Positions 54,071 through 62,618 of a stretch of DNA of 64,000 nt are shown in pieces; within the stretch, counting starts at the first letter, position 1, and the number at the start of each line of letters is the position of its first letter. A program made the translations under genes and the position numbers. Source of the DNA: Streptococcus tangpeifui (lineage in GTDB: Bacteria > Bacillota > Bacilli > Lactobacillales > Streptococcaceae); assembly GCF_011038795.1 (NCBI RefSeq), contig NZ_JAAKDU010000001.1, positions 248,001-312,000 on the forward strand. Direction: 5' to 3'. The notes beneath the pieces are model-generated. The model searched no databases. It had not been told where the DNA came from and worked only from the letters and a program-made list of their open reading frames with translations.

Positions 54071-55284
54071 TGACAACAGAAAATAATATTGCAGTAAAGG
54101 TTGACCATGTCAGCAAATATTTTAAATTGCCTGTTGAAGCCTCTAACAGTCTGCGGACAACAATGGTCAATCGTTTTAAAGGTGTGAAAGGTTACAAGGA
54201 GCAGCATGTGCTGCGTGACATCAATTTTGAAGTGGAGAAAGGTGATTTCTTTGGAATTGTCGGTCGAAATGGCTCGGGCAAATCTACGCTTCTAAAAATT
54301 ATTTCGCAGATTTATGTACCGGAAAAGGGTTCTGTGACCATTGATGGAAAATTAGTTTCTTTTATCGAATTAGGTGTTGGCTTTAACCCTGAATTGACAG
54401 GTCGTGAGAATGTTTATATGAATGGGGCCATGCTAGGCTTCTCAACTGAAGAAGTTGATGCCATGTATGATGATATTGTTGAGTTCGCTGAGCTTAAAGA
54501 GTTCATGAATCAAAAACTCAAGAATTACTCAAGCGGGATGCAGGTTCGCCTAGCCTTCTCTGTTGCTATTAAAGCGCAAGGTGATATTCTCATTCTTGAT
54601 GAAGTTTTAGCTGTCGGTGATGAATCTTTTCAACGTAAATGTAATGATTATTTCATGGAGCGTAAAGAGAGCGGTAAGACTACAATCCTTGTTACCCATG
54701 ATATGGCGGCTGTTAATAAGTATTGTAATAAGGCAGTCCTGATTGATGATGGCTTGATTAAAGCTTATGGTGAACCTTTCGCTGTTGCCAATCAATATAG
54801 CTTGGACAATTTTAGTGTAGAAATCCCAGAAACTGATGAGGTTGATGATGAGGAAGTTAAAGAAGCTAAAGTTATTGACAATTTTAGTGCTAAGCTTCTA
54901 ACCAAGGAAGTCGTATCACCTGATGAAGATATCGAAATTGAGTTTTCTTATGATATTCTAAAAGAAGATTTTGATACTTACATTGCCCTGTCATTTGTGG
55001 ATATTTCTGATGGAATTGGCCTTTATAATGATAATTCATGGAATTATAAATTAACAGGTGTAGGTCACCATAGGATAATTTATAAGTGTAGGTTACCCTA
55101 TTTTAATACTGTAAAATTACGAGTTCAAGCGAATGTTCGTGATGAAAATAATCGTGATATAACAGTCTTATCAATGTCGAAACCCCCAGTATTTACGGTA
55201 CGAAGAGAGATTGATGAAAATAATTTTTCTTTGAAAGATTCTTCAACTGGCTTGTTGGAGAGACAAGGTGACTGGGTCAAATAA
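54070..55284 (+). CDS. rgpD: RgpD, ABC transporter ATPase for the rhamnan
   Basis: ATPase partner of RgpC, 404 residues. Walker A GRNGSGKST, signature YSSGMQVRLAFSVAI, Walker B ILILDEVLAVGDESF, H-loop TILVTHDMA, then a C-terminal extension (about 265-404) with a beta-sandwich-like fold, as in Wzt-type exporters that recognise the finished glycan. The extension is more variable than the ATPase core. Confidence 0.94.
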   Translation: MTTENNIAVKVDHVSKYFKLPVEASNSLRTTMVNRFKGVKGYKEQHVLRDINFEVEKGDFFGIVGRNGSGKSTLLKIISQIYVPEKGSVTIDGKLVSFIELGVGFNPELTGRENVYMNGAMLGFSTEEVDAMYDDIVEFAELKEFMNQKLKNYSSGMQVRLAFSVAIKAQGDILILDEVLAVGDESFQRKCNDYFMERKESGKTTILVTHDMAAVNKYCNKAVLIDDGLIKAYGEPFAVANQYSLDNFSVEIPETDEVDDEEVKEAKVIDNFSAKLLTKEVVSPDEDIEIEFSYDILKEDFDTYIALSFVDISDGIGLYNDNSWNYKLTGVGHHRIIYKCRLPYFNTVKLRVQANVRDENNRDITVLSMSKPPVFTVRREIDENNFSLKDSSTGLLERQGDWVK

Positions 55285-55303
55285 TAACAGCGGGGTTAGG
55301 ATA

Positions 55304-56992
55304 ATGCGAGTACTATTTATTTCACCTGTCGGTGCTTTCTTTAGTGGAGCAGAGGTGGCTGCTGGGAACTTGATGCGTTATTTGCAAATGCAGGGTCATC
55401 AAGTTTATAATGTCATTCCTGATAATGGTGAACACGCTGATAATGACTATCTAAAATTTATGGAAGACCATCACATTGAGCTTTTTCAACTTAAAACGAA
55501 TAAGTGGTGGTGGCCAGAAGCTTATCAGCTTGAACAGACTGATCTTGCCAGTGTTTTTGCTTACCAGCATAAAAATATTTTTCAGATTCGCCAGCTAATA
55601 AATAATAAGCAGATTGACCTAGTTATTTCAAACACTGTTAATGTTTTTCAAGGTGCCATGGCTGCGGCATTGGAATCTGTAGCTCACTACCAAATTATTC
55701 ATGAATTTCCAATCGGTCAGTTTAGTTATTACAAAGAAAAAGTTGAGCTAATTAATCATTTATCGGATAAAATATTTGCTGTCACAGGAGAACTTTATCG
55801 AGAATTAGGTCAATATTTTCCGCAAAAAAAGCTTTATCCCTTTATCCCTTATTCACAACTTGATATATTTCCACTGAAAAATGTAAAAAACTATAGAATC
55901 GTTTCGATTGGCGGTATTAATCAATGGAAAAATCAGTTAGAACTCATTCAAGCCTATGAAAAATTAACTATTTCTGATATTGAGCTTGTTTTCATAGGGA
56001 ACTGGGAACCAGATTATAAAAAGGAACTGGATAATTATATCTCCGAAAAAGGACTTGATAATATCACTTTTCTTGGATACCAAAAGTCACCTTTTTCAAT
56101 ATTGACAGACAAAGACATATTAGTCCTACCTTCTAAGATAGAAACGTTTGGCTTAGTCTATGTTGAATCCATTCTGTCGGGTGTTCCAACAATTGTTTCA
56201 GATAATCTGGGACATAAAACAGTTAGTGAGTATTTTGGTACGAAAAATCAGTATCCTTTAGGAGATACTATGGTCTTAGCTAACAAAATTAGCTGGCTAC
56301 TTGAAAATTTTGAAAGTGAGAAACAACTTGCTTTGGAGTTGAGTCAAAAGGCTAGAGAACTTTATACTCTTGAAAAGACTTCTCAAATTTTCCTTGACGA
56401 AATGGTGGATATCCATAGAACGGAGTCCAGAAAGGATTTCAAAGCATTAAATCATTTTTTCGGTTGGGATTTACCTTTCCCTTTGTTAGAGAGCGTTTCT
56501 AATCAAAAAGTAACTATATATCATAGTAATGAGCAGCCATATTATAAGAAAGAGACTTATGAAATTATGGCAAAGGATGATCTAACCATTGAAGTTGGCC
56601 TAGCTGACTTTATCAGAATTGATTTAACAGAGGAAGCTGGTCTTTATGATGAAGCAATAATGGTTGATCAGGTGACTGGTAAAGTATTGGAACCTGTTCA
56701 TTCTAATGCTTTTAGACTAAGGGATAGGTTTTTGTTTCTAGATAAAGATCCTCAACTGGTTTATGATACATCAATGTTGCACCATCACAAGCTAACTTTT
56801 TCGTATGTAAAAGGTGAATTTAGCGAGTTAACTGAGAATGTTCAAGAATACATAGATGATAAATTGGAGCTTACTCGCTTGGTAGATATTGAAGCTAGAT
56901 ATCAGAACTTAGAACGTGAATACAGTTCGGTCGTCCACTCTCGCCGTTGGACCCTTACAACTAAAATCATCAATTTCTTTAGGAGAAAATAA
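55304..56992 (+). CDS. rgpE: RgpE-position glycosyltransferase (GT4)
   Basis: A 562-residue GT4-type glycosyltransferase between rgpD and rgpF, matching RgpE/GacF in place. N-terminal Rossmann domain (VLFISPVGAFFSGAEVAAGN), then VSIGGINQWKNQLELIQAYEKL, PSKIETFGLVYVESILSG (donor-binding ExFGLVxxE), and a C-terminal extension ending SRRWTLTTKIINFFRRK, a short basic membrane-associated tail. Start ATG 55304 gives the normal N-terminus; a GTG at 55268 lies inside rgpD. AT-richer than its neighbours (about 36 percent GC by eye), a sign that this segment may be variable among strains. Confidence 0.82.
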   Translation: MRVLFISPVGAFFSGAEVAAGNLMRYLQMQGHQVYNVIPDNGEHADNDYLKFMEDHHIELFQLKTNKWWWPEAYQLEQTDLASVFAYQHKNIFQIRQLINNKQIDLVISNTVNVFQGAMAAALESVAHYQIIHEFPIGQFSYYKEKVELINHLSDKIFAVTGELYRELGQYFPQKKLYPFIPYSQLDIFPLKNVKNYRIVSIGGINQWKNQLELIQAYEKLTISDIELVFIGNWEPDYKKELDNYISEKGLDNITFLGYQKSPFSILTDKDILVLPSKIETFGLVYVESILSGVPTIVSDNLGHKTVSEYFGTKNQYPLGDTMVLANKISWLLENFESEKQLALELSQKARELYTLEKTSQIFLDEMVDIHRTESRKDFKALNHFFGWDLPFPLLESVSNQKVTIYHSNEQPYYKKETYEIMAKDDLTIEVGLADFIRIDLTEEAGLYDEAIMVDQVTGKVLEPVHSNAFRLRDRFLFLDKDPQLVYDTSMLHHHKLTFSYVKGEFSELTENVQEYIDDKLELTRLVDIEARYQNLEREYSSVVHSRRWTLTTKIINFFRRK

Positions 56993-56995
56993 AAC

Positions 56996-58747
56996 ATGAA
57001 GCGTTTGCTTTTGTATGTTCATTTTAATAAATTTAATCGCCTGAGTTCGCATGTCCATTATCAATTGGAGAAAATGCGGCCGCTCTTTAGCAAGGTAGTC
57101 TTCATTTCTAATAGTTCCTTTAAAACAGCGGACCAAGCTATGCTCAAAGAGCAAGGTTTAATTGATGATTTCATCCAGCGTGAGAATAGTGGTTTTGACT
57201 TTGCAGCATGGCGTGATGGTATGGTTCAAGTCGGGTGGGAGAACTTAGCAGGTTATGACTCTGTTACAACTATGAACGATACCTGTTTTGGCCCTCTATG
57301 GGATTTGGGATCGATCTATCAAAAGTTTGAGACTGACCCTAATGTTGATTTCTGGGGACTGACCAATCATCGAAAGACCAAGAGCTTTCCTGAACATATC
57401 CAGAGCTACTTTATCAGTTTCAGTCAAAAGGTAGTTACTTCATCAGCTTTTCTTGATTTCTGGCAAGGAATTGAAGATTTTACAGATGTCCAAGAAGTTA
57501 TTGGGCAGTATGAAACCCGAGTAACAACAGCTTTGACCGATGTAGGCTTCAAGTATGATGCAGTTTTTAACACGCTTAAGACTTCCACAGAAGGAATGCT
57601 ACATCCTGATTTTAGTTATTACAATCCGACAGCTATCCTTGATGCTCGGGTGCCTTTTATCAAGGTGAAGACCATCGATGCTAACCAGTCTATTACCCCT
57701 TATATCCTTAATCAAATTGAGGGAAGTTCGGACTACCCTGTGGATCTAATTGTCAGTCATATGACTAATATCAGTCAGCCTGATTTACCTTATCTTCTAG
57801 CTCGTAAATATCTGGGGAAGACATCTGAAGTAAATCTACCGGCAACTTGTAAGGTTGCTGTTCACCTTCATGTTTTCTATGTGGATCTTTTGCAAGAATT
57901 TTTGGACGCCTTCAAGTCTTTCCACTTTATCTATGACCTCTTTATTACAACAGATAGGGAAGAGAAACAGTCCGAGATCAAGACAATATTAGAGCAGAAT
58001 CGAGTTCTAGCCCAAATCTTTGTGACTGGCAATATTGGCCGTGATGTTCTGCCTATGTTAAAATTGAAGGAACAGCTTAAAAAGTATGACTATATTGGTC
58101 ATTTCCACACCAAGAAATCCAAGGAAGCAGACTATTGGGCTGGCCAATCATGGCGGCAAGAATTGATTGCTATGCTAATTAAGCCAGCGGATAAAATTCT
58201 GACTCAGATGGTTAGTAATGACAGACTTGGAATTGTCATTGCTGATATGCCAACCTTCTTTCGTTTCAATAAAATTGTCGTGGCCTGGAATGAAAATCTC
58301 ATTGCTCCTGAAATGGAAAAGCTCTGGGAAAAGATGGCTTTGAAAAAGTCTATTAATTTCGAGTCCATGGATACCTTTGTTATGAGCTACGGTACTTATG
58401 CTTGGTTTAGATACGATGCTCTTAAGCCCCTCTTTGATTTGAATTTAACAGATGAAGATGTTCCGGCAGAGCCTTTGCCGCAAAATTCTATTCTCCATGC
58501 TATTGAGCGCCTATTGATTTACATCGCTTGGGCTGGCCACTATGATTACCGTATTTCACAAAATCCGATTACTATGACACCTTTTATTGAGAACAAGATG
58601 CTCAATACACGTGCCAATAGTAGCCCAAATACTTATGTCGATTTTACCTATATGGGAGGAATTAAGGGAGCTTTGAAGTATATTATTATCGGACCGGCTC
58701 GGGCGGTGAAGTATATTCTGAAGAGGCTTTTTAAAAGTAAACTATGA
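56996..58747 (+). CDS. rgpF: RgpF, rhamnan synthesis protein F
   Basis: A 583-residue glycosyltransferase of the RgpF family (GacG equivalent), which extends the rhamnose backbone. It starts KRLLLYVHFNKFNRLSSHV and shows NSGFDFAAWRDGM and MNDTCFGPLWD in the first domain, and in the second GRDVLPMLKLKEQL and GHFHTKKSKEA, typical of DUF616/RgpF proteins. The stop overlaps the next start (ATGA). Confidence 0.94.
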   Translation: MKRLLLYVHFNKFNRLSSHVHYQLEKMRPLFSKVVFISNSSFKTADQAMLKEQGLIDDFIQRENSGFDFAAWRDGMVQVGWENLAGYDSVTTMNDTCFGPLWDLGSIYQKFETDPNVDFWGLTNHRKTKSFPEHIQSYFISFSQKVVTSSAFLDFWQGIEDFTDVQEVIGQYETRVTTALTDVGFKYDAVFNTLKTSTEGMLHPDFSYYNPTAILDARVPFIKVKTIDANQSITPYILNQIEGSSDYPVDLIVSHMTNISQPDLPYLLARKYLGKTSEVNLPATCKVAVHLHVFYVDLLQEFLDAFKSFHFIYDLFITTDREEKQSEIKTILEQNRVLAQIFVTGNIGRDVLPMLKLKEQLKKYDYIGHFHTKKSKEADYWAGQSWRQELIAMLIKPADKILTQMVSNDRLGIVIADMPTFFRFNKIVVAWNENLIAPEMEKLWEKMALKKSINFESMDTFVMSYGTYAWFRYDALKPLFDLNLTDEDVPAEPLPQNSILHAIERLLIYIAWAGHYDYRISQNPITMTPFIENKMLNTRANSSPNTYVDFTYMGGIKGALKYIIIGPARAVKYILKRLFKSKL

Positions 58748-61278
58748 GAAAAATTATTAAGGATATAGATTGGTACAAGATTTTGCACATTGTGCTTATT
58801 TGTCTTTTTGTCTTTTGCATCAGTTTCTTCTTAGTCAATCAGCAGCTGTTGCAGGGTCATCGTGCTCACAAGCTGTTGAAGGCCTTTAGGGCATCCAGTG
58901 CTCTCAATGATGCTCTGTACGGAATCTCTATACTTGGATTAGCCGTCTATGTCAGTCGGGGATTGAAATGGTGGCTTTGGCTGCAGTATGGGCTTGGCTA
59001 CCTAGGTTACCTCTTTGTCTCTTATTTTTTATTAGTAACGAGAAATCTTAATAATGGTAAATTTAAGTGGGAACGATTCAGTCATAATGATTTCTTTCAG
59101 TCTAAAACACTGTTAACTGTTTTAGGTATCTTAGTCCTAGCGGGAGTCATTCAGTTTTTGTCGGATAAACTGCGTGAAAACTATAAGAAGAATCAATCTA
59201 AACATTCAAAATTAGAAGATAGTCTGCTTAGTCTAGACAAGCCCTTGAAACATTATAAGAGTTATCAGTTGCCCGTATTCGCTTTTCTTGGGATGGCTAT
59301 TGTCAATGATCATTTAACTATCGCTGCTATGAAACCGTCTCTTTTAAGTCTCATTAAGAAAGCAGAGCTTCCTGATTATGCTTGGGCGATGGGGGTAAAT
59401 TTGATTATCTGTCTGGTATTGTATTCGGCCTTGTGCTTTGTGGTTGCTAAGGGGATCGCCGATGCTATGAAAAAACGGGCGTCTATCTCATTAGCAGTAG
59501 CAACAAGTTTTTTACTAGCGATTATCTTTAACTATATTTTTCAAGCGACTATTAAGGCGGATGGACCTATACTAGGCCGGTATATTTTTCCAGGGGCTAG
59601 TGTCTACCAAATTTTAGTTTTAGCCCTGGTCAATATTGTCTTCTATATGGTGGTTAACCGTTACCTGATTGCGACCACAACCTTGATTGCTATAGGTTCC
59701 CTGCTATCTGTTGCTAATAGTATTAAGTTCAGTATGCGTAATGAGCCAGTTTTATTTAGTGATTTAAGCTGGATCAAAGATATTGGGCTCTTGCTTTCTT
59801 ATGTCAATGCGACTGCCATTTTTCTTGCTATTCTTGCTATTCTTGGTTTGGCAGGATTGACTTATTTACTTTGGAAACTCTTATCATTTAAAGATATCAT
59901 CCATTTGGATTGGCGATGGAGAGTAGCTGTATCGCTTCCTATTTTAGTGCTTTTTACTACAGTAGTCACGATTTTTGGCCAACAGGATAATGGGAAGATT
60001 GCAAATAATATTCCGATTTTATCTAGTCTCAACAATACAGAAAATATTGAGTGGATGGGACAGTCTGTGGTGGCAAGGGAGCGTTCTTTAATGTTCGTTT
60101 GGACTAAGCAGCTGACTTCCTCTAAGATGGAAAGACCCTCAGGTTACAGCAAAAATACTATAGAGAAACTTGCTCAAGAATATACTCAAAAGGCTGATGT
60201 TATCAACAAAGGCCGAAAAGGTAGTATTTCAGATCAGACAGTTATCTTTGTTTTGAGTGAAAGCTTTGCAGATCCTAGTCGTTTATCAGATGTCAGCCTT
60301 AATCGTGACCCTATTCCGTATATTAAGTCAGTTAAAAAGAATTATACAAGCGGTCTAATGAAGGCAGATTCTTACGGTGGTGGTACAGCCAATATGGAAT
60401 TTCAATCATTGACTGGATTGCCGATGTATAATTTATCATCATCTATTTCGACGCTTTATACTGAAGTTGCTCCTGAAATGAAGCGAATGCCTTCAATTAG
60501 TGATTCCTTTGAGTCAAAAAATAAGATTGCCATTCATTTGGGTGATGCTAACATGTATTCACGCAAATCAATTTATCGACATCTTGGATTTGATGAATTT
60601 ATTGCAGCTGATGGTGGGACAAAAAAAGCTAAACATTTGGGAACTCTAGGAGTTTATCCAAGTGATGCTAATACCTATCAGACCGTTACAGATAATATCA
60701 ATCCTTCGCAGAATCAATTTTTCTCGGTTATTACCTATCAAAACCATGCACCTTGGAATTATACAGATAAAACACCATACGGTGGTTCTGGTAAAGGATT
60801 TGATCCAGCTGAGAATAGTTATACCAATAATTATGCAAAAGAATTAAAACAAACTGATGATGCAACGAAAGAGTTTTTGAGTGAGTTATCCAAATTAGAC
60901 AAAAAGGTAACAGTTGTCTTTTATGGGGATCACTTGCCAGGTTTCTATCCGGATAGTACGTTTAAAGATAAACCAGAAACTCAGTATCAGACAGATTACT
61001 TTATCTGGAGTAATTATCCTACTCCTAAACAAAACCACCCTTATATTAATTCCAGTGATTTTTCAGCAGAGTTGTTGTTGACAACGTCAACAAAGGTATC
61101 TCCTTATCAGGCTTTGTTAACAGAAGTGATGGATAATGCCAGCATTGATAAAAAGCATACAACTAAGAAACAGAAAAAAGTAGCACATGATCTAAAGTTG
61201 ATCGAATACGACTTGATTTCTGGTAAGGGGTATATAGCTTCAAATGACGATTTCTTTAAAGTAAAGGGAGAAAAGTAG
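58744..61278 (+). CDS. sccH: GacH/SccH-type glycerol-phosphate transferase (LTA synthase family)
   Basis: An 844-residue membrane enzyme of the alkaline phosphatase/LTA synthase superfamily. The N-terminal half (1-460) has about 11 hydrophobic spans; the outer C-terminal domain (about 490-800) has VIFVLSESFADPS, the threonine nucleophile in GGGTANMEFQSLTGLP, and FYGDHLPGFYP, which bind metal. GacH/SccH put glycerol-1-phosphate on the side-chain sugar of group A carbohydrate and S. mutans polysaccharide. Homology and place directly after rgpF support this. Confidence 0.9.
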   Translation: MRKIIKDIDWYKILHIVLICLFVFCISFFLVNQQLLQGHRAHKLLKAFRASSALNDALYGISILGLAVYVSRGLKWWLWLQYGLGYLGYLFVSYFLLVTRNLNNGKFKWERFSHNDFFQSKTLLTVLGILVLAGVIQFLSDKLRENYKKNQSKHSKLEDSLLSLDKPLKHYKSYQLPVFAFLGMAIVNDHLTIAAMKPSLLSLIKKAELPDYAWAMGVNLIICLVLYSALCFVVAKGIADAMKKRASISLAVATSFLLAIIFNYIFQATIKADGPILGRYIFPGASVYQILVLALVNIVFYMVVNRYLIATTTLIAIGSLLSVANSIKFSMRNEPVLFSDLSWIKDIGLLLSYVNATAIFLAILAILGLAGLTYLLWKLLSFKDIIHLDWRWRVAVSLPILVLFTTVVTIFGQQDNGKIANNIPILSSLNNTENIEWMGQSVVARERSLMFVWTKQLTSSKMERPSGYSKNTIEKLAQEYTQKADVINKGRKGSISDQTVIFVLSESFADPSRLSDVSLNRDPIPYIKSVKKNYTSGLMKADSYGGGTANMEFQSLTGLPMYNLSSSISTLYTEVAPEMKRMPSISDSFESKNKIAIHLGDANMYSRKSIYRHLGFDEFIAADGGTKKAKHLGTLGVYPSDANTYQTVTDNINPSQNQFFSVITYQNHAPWNYTDKTPYGGSGKGFDPAENSYTNNYAKELKQTDDATKEFLSELSKLDKKVTVVFYGDHLPGFYPDSTFKDKPETQYQTDYFIWSNYPTPKQNHPYINSSDFSAELLLTTSTKVSPYQALLTEVMDNASIDKKHTTKKQKKVAHDLKLIEYDLISGKGYIASNDDFFKVKGEK

Positions 61279-61279
61279 C

Positions 61280-62509
61280 GTGAAAAAATTTTATTTGCCA
61301 GTATATTATTGCTTTATGAGTTTACTCTTTACATTGCAGTCCATTGTCTATATCAATGATGTGGGAGATCAGATTAGTTTTGCTCGTTTGTCTAGACGTT
61401 ATGGTTTCTTTGAGTTTGCTATCCACCGCTACGAAGTGTGGTCAAGTCGTCTCCTCATTGAGTCAGTTACCATGTTTATGTCAGCTCATTATCTAATTTT
61501 TGATATCACGATGCTGATTGCTGTAGCTGCATTCTTTTATTGTTTTAATGGTATTTTCCTAAAGGATGATAAATATTGGGGACTTCGTTTTATTATTCCA
61601 GCTCTATTCTTATTGGTTTTCCCAAGTATCTTTTTCACCAGTGCAGGCTTAATTGCAACAGTAACTAACTATCTTTTTCCGATGATTGCTTTTGTGATAG
61701 CTTGGTATTGTCTGGAGCAAAAAAAGATTAAGTGGTTGCTTACATCTTTTCCTTTTATGATTTTCGCCTGTATGCAAGAGCAGTTTACAATTTTTGCTCT
61801 GATTATTTTTGCTTTTCTGTTGCTTAAAACTTGGCTTATTCATAAGCAGATAAATGCCTATTATTTATCAGCTGTGGTAATAGCGTTTGTGGGGACTATT
61901 TCTGCTTTAGTAGCACCAGGTTCTGCTCATCGTACGATGATTGAGTCTAAAACTTGGTATCCTGGTTTTGACAAGTTATCTTTAGTCGTTAAAGTAGCTA
62001 AAGGCTATATGGAAACTAATCGTGTTTTATTTGTTACCTCAGAGCTAACGATTATTTACTTACTGCTCATAGCTGCTCTCGTTTTGGCTTTGCTTAAGCG
62101 GCGGTATGTTTCATCAGTTATGTCAGGCGCCGTTCTTTATACAATTTTAACGAATCGTCTGGGAAGTACAAGTCTATTAACGGCTGTGCAAAGGGTTAAT
62201 GATTTTCAAAGCCAGCAGCCAATTACCAAATTTAGCTTTAAGGCAAATCTTTATCCATTGTCTCTGTATACTATTTTGTTAGCAGTGATTGCTATTTCTG
62301 TTTTCTTGATATTTGAAAATCGATGGCAGGCGGGAACGGCTATAGTTGTTTTAGCAGTTGGCTATGTTGCTCGGATGACAGTATCTCTATCACCGACAAT
62401 CTATGCTTCAGGGCTGCGAACCTACACACCGCTTATTTTTTCTGGACTTATTATTATGATGATGATATGTTGCGAATTTATTGATACGATCAGTTTGCAA
62501 AGGAAATGA
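61280..62509 (+). CDS. Multi-pass membrane protein of the wall polysaccharide locus (DUF6056-like)
   Basis: A 409-residue protein with about 10 membrane segments and no clear soluble domain. It resembles DUF6056/GT-C-like proteins found in streptococcal polysaccharide loci (for instance WSSRLLIESVTMFMSAHYLIF and SAGLIATVTNYLFP). GT-C enzymes use lipid-linked sugars outside the cell; here that role is only inferred, from position. Start is GTG at 61280 with GGGAG 9 nt upstream; it follows sccH by 1 nt. Confidence 0.75.
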   Translation: MKKFYLPVYYCFMSLLFTLQSIVYINDVGDQISFARLSRRYGFFEFAIHRYEVWSSRLLIESVTMFMSAHYLIFDITMLIAVAAFFYCFNGIFLKDDKYWGLRFIIPALFLLVFPSIFFTSAGLIATVTNYLFPMIAFVIAWYCLEQKKIKWLLTSFPFMIFACMQEQFTIFALIIFAFLLLKTWLIHKQINAYYLSAVVIAFVGTISALVAPGSAHRTMIESKTWYPGFDKLSLVVKVAKGYMETNRVLFVTSELTIIYLLLIAALVLALLKRRYVSSVMSGAVLYTILTNRLGSTSLLTAVQRVNDFQSQQPITKFSFKANLYPLSLYTILLAVIAISVFLIFENRWQAGTAIVVLAVGYVARMTVSLSPTIYASGLRTYTPLIFSGLIIMMMICCEFIDTISLQRK

Positions 62510-62618
62510 AAGGGCCGTAGTCTTCCCCAATAGTTGATGTAGTAGAGGTAAAACATCATATAAAAGGGTGTTTTCGAGAGTTATTTTCGATCGCCTTTTT
62601 GTTTTTTAGGAGAGTCAT

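Noticed and set aside
62560-62606. Intrinsic terminator between the last two membrane-protein genes
   Set aside because: AAAAGG/CCTTTT pairing is possible, but the inner part is not complementary; too weak to list as a feature.
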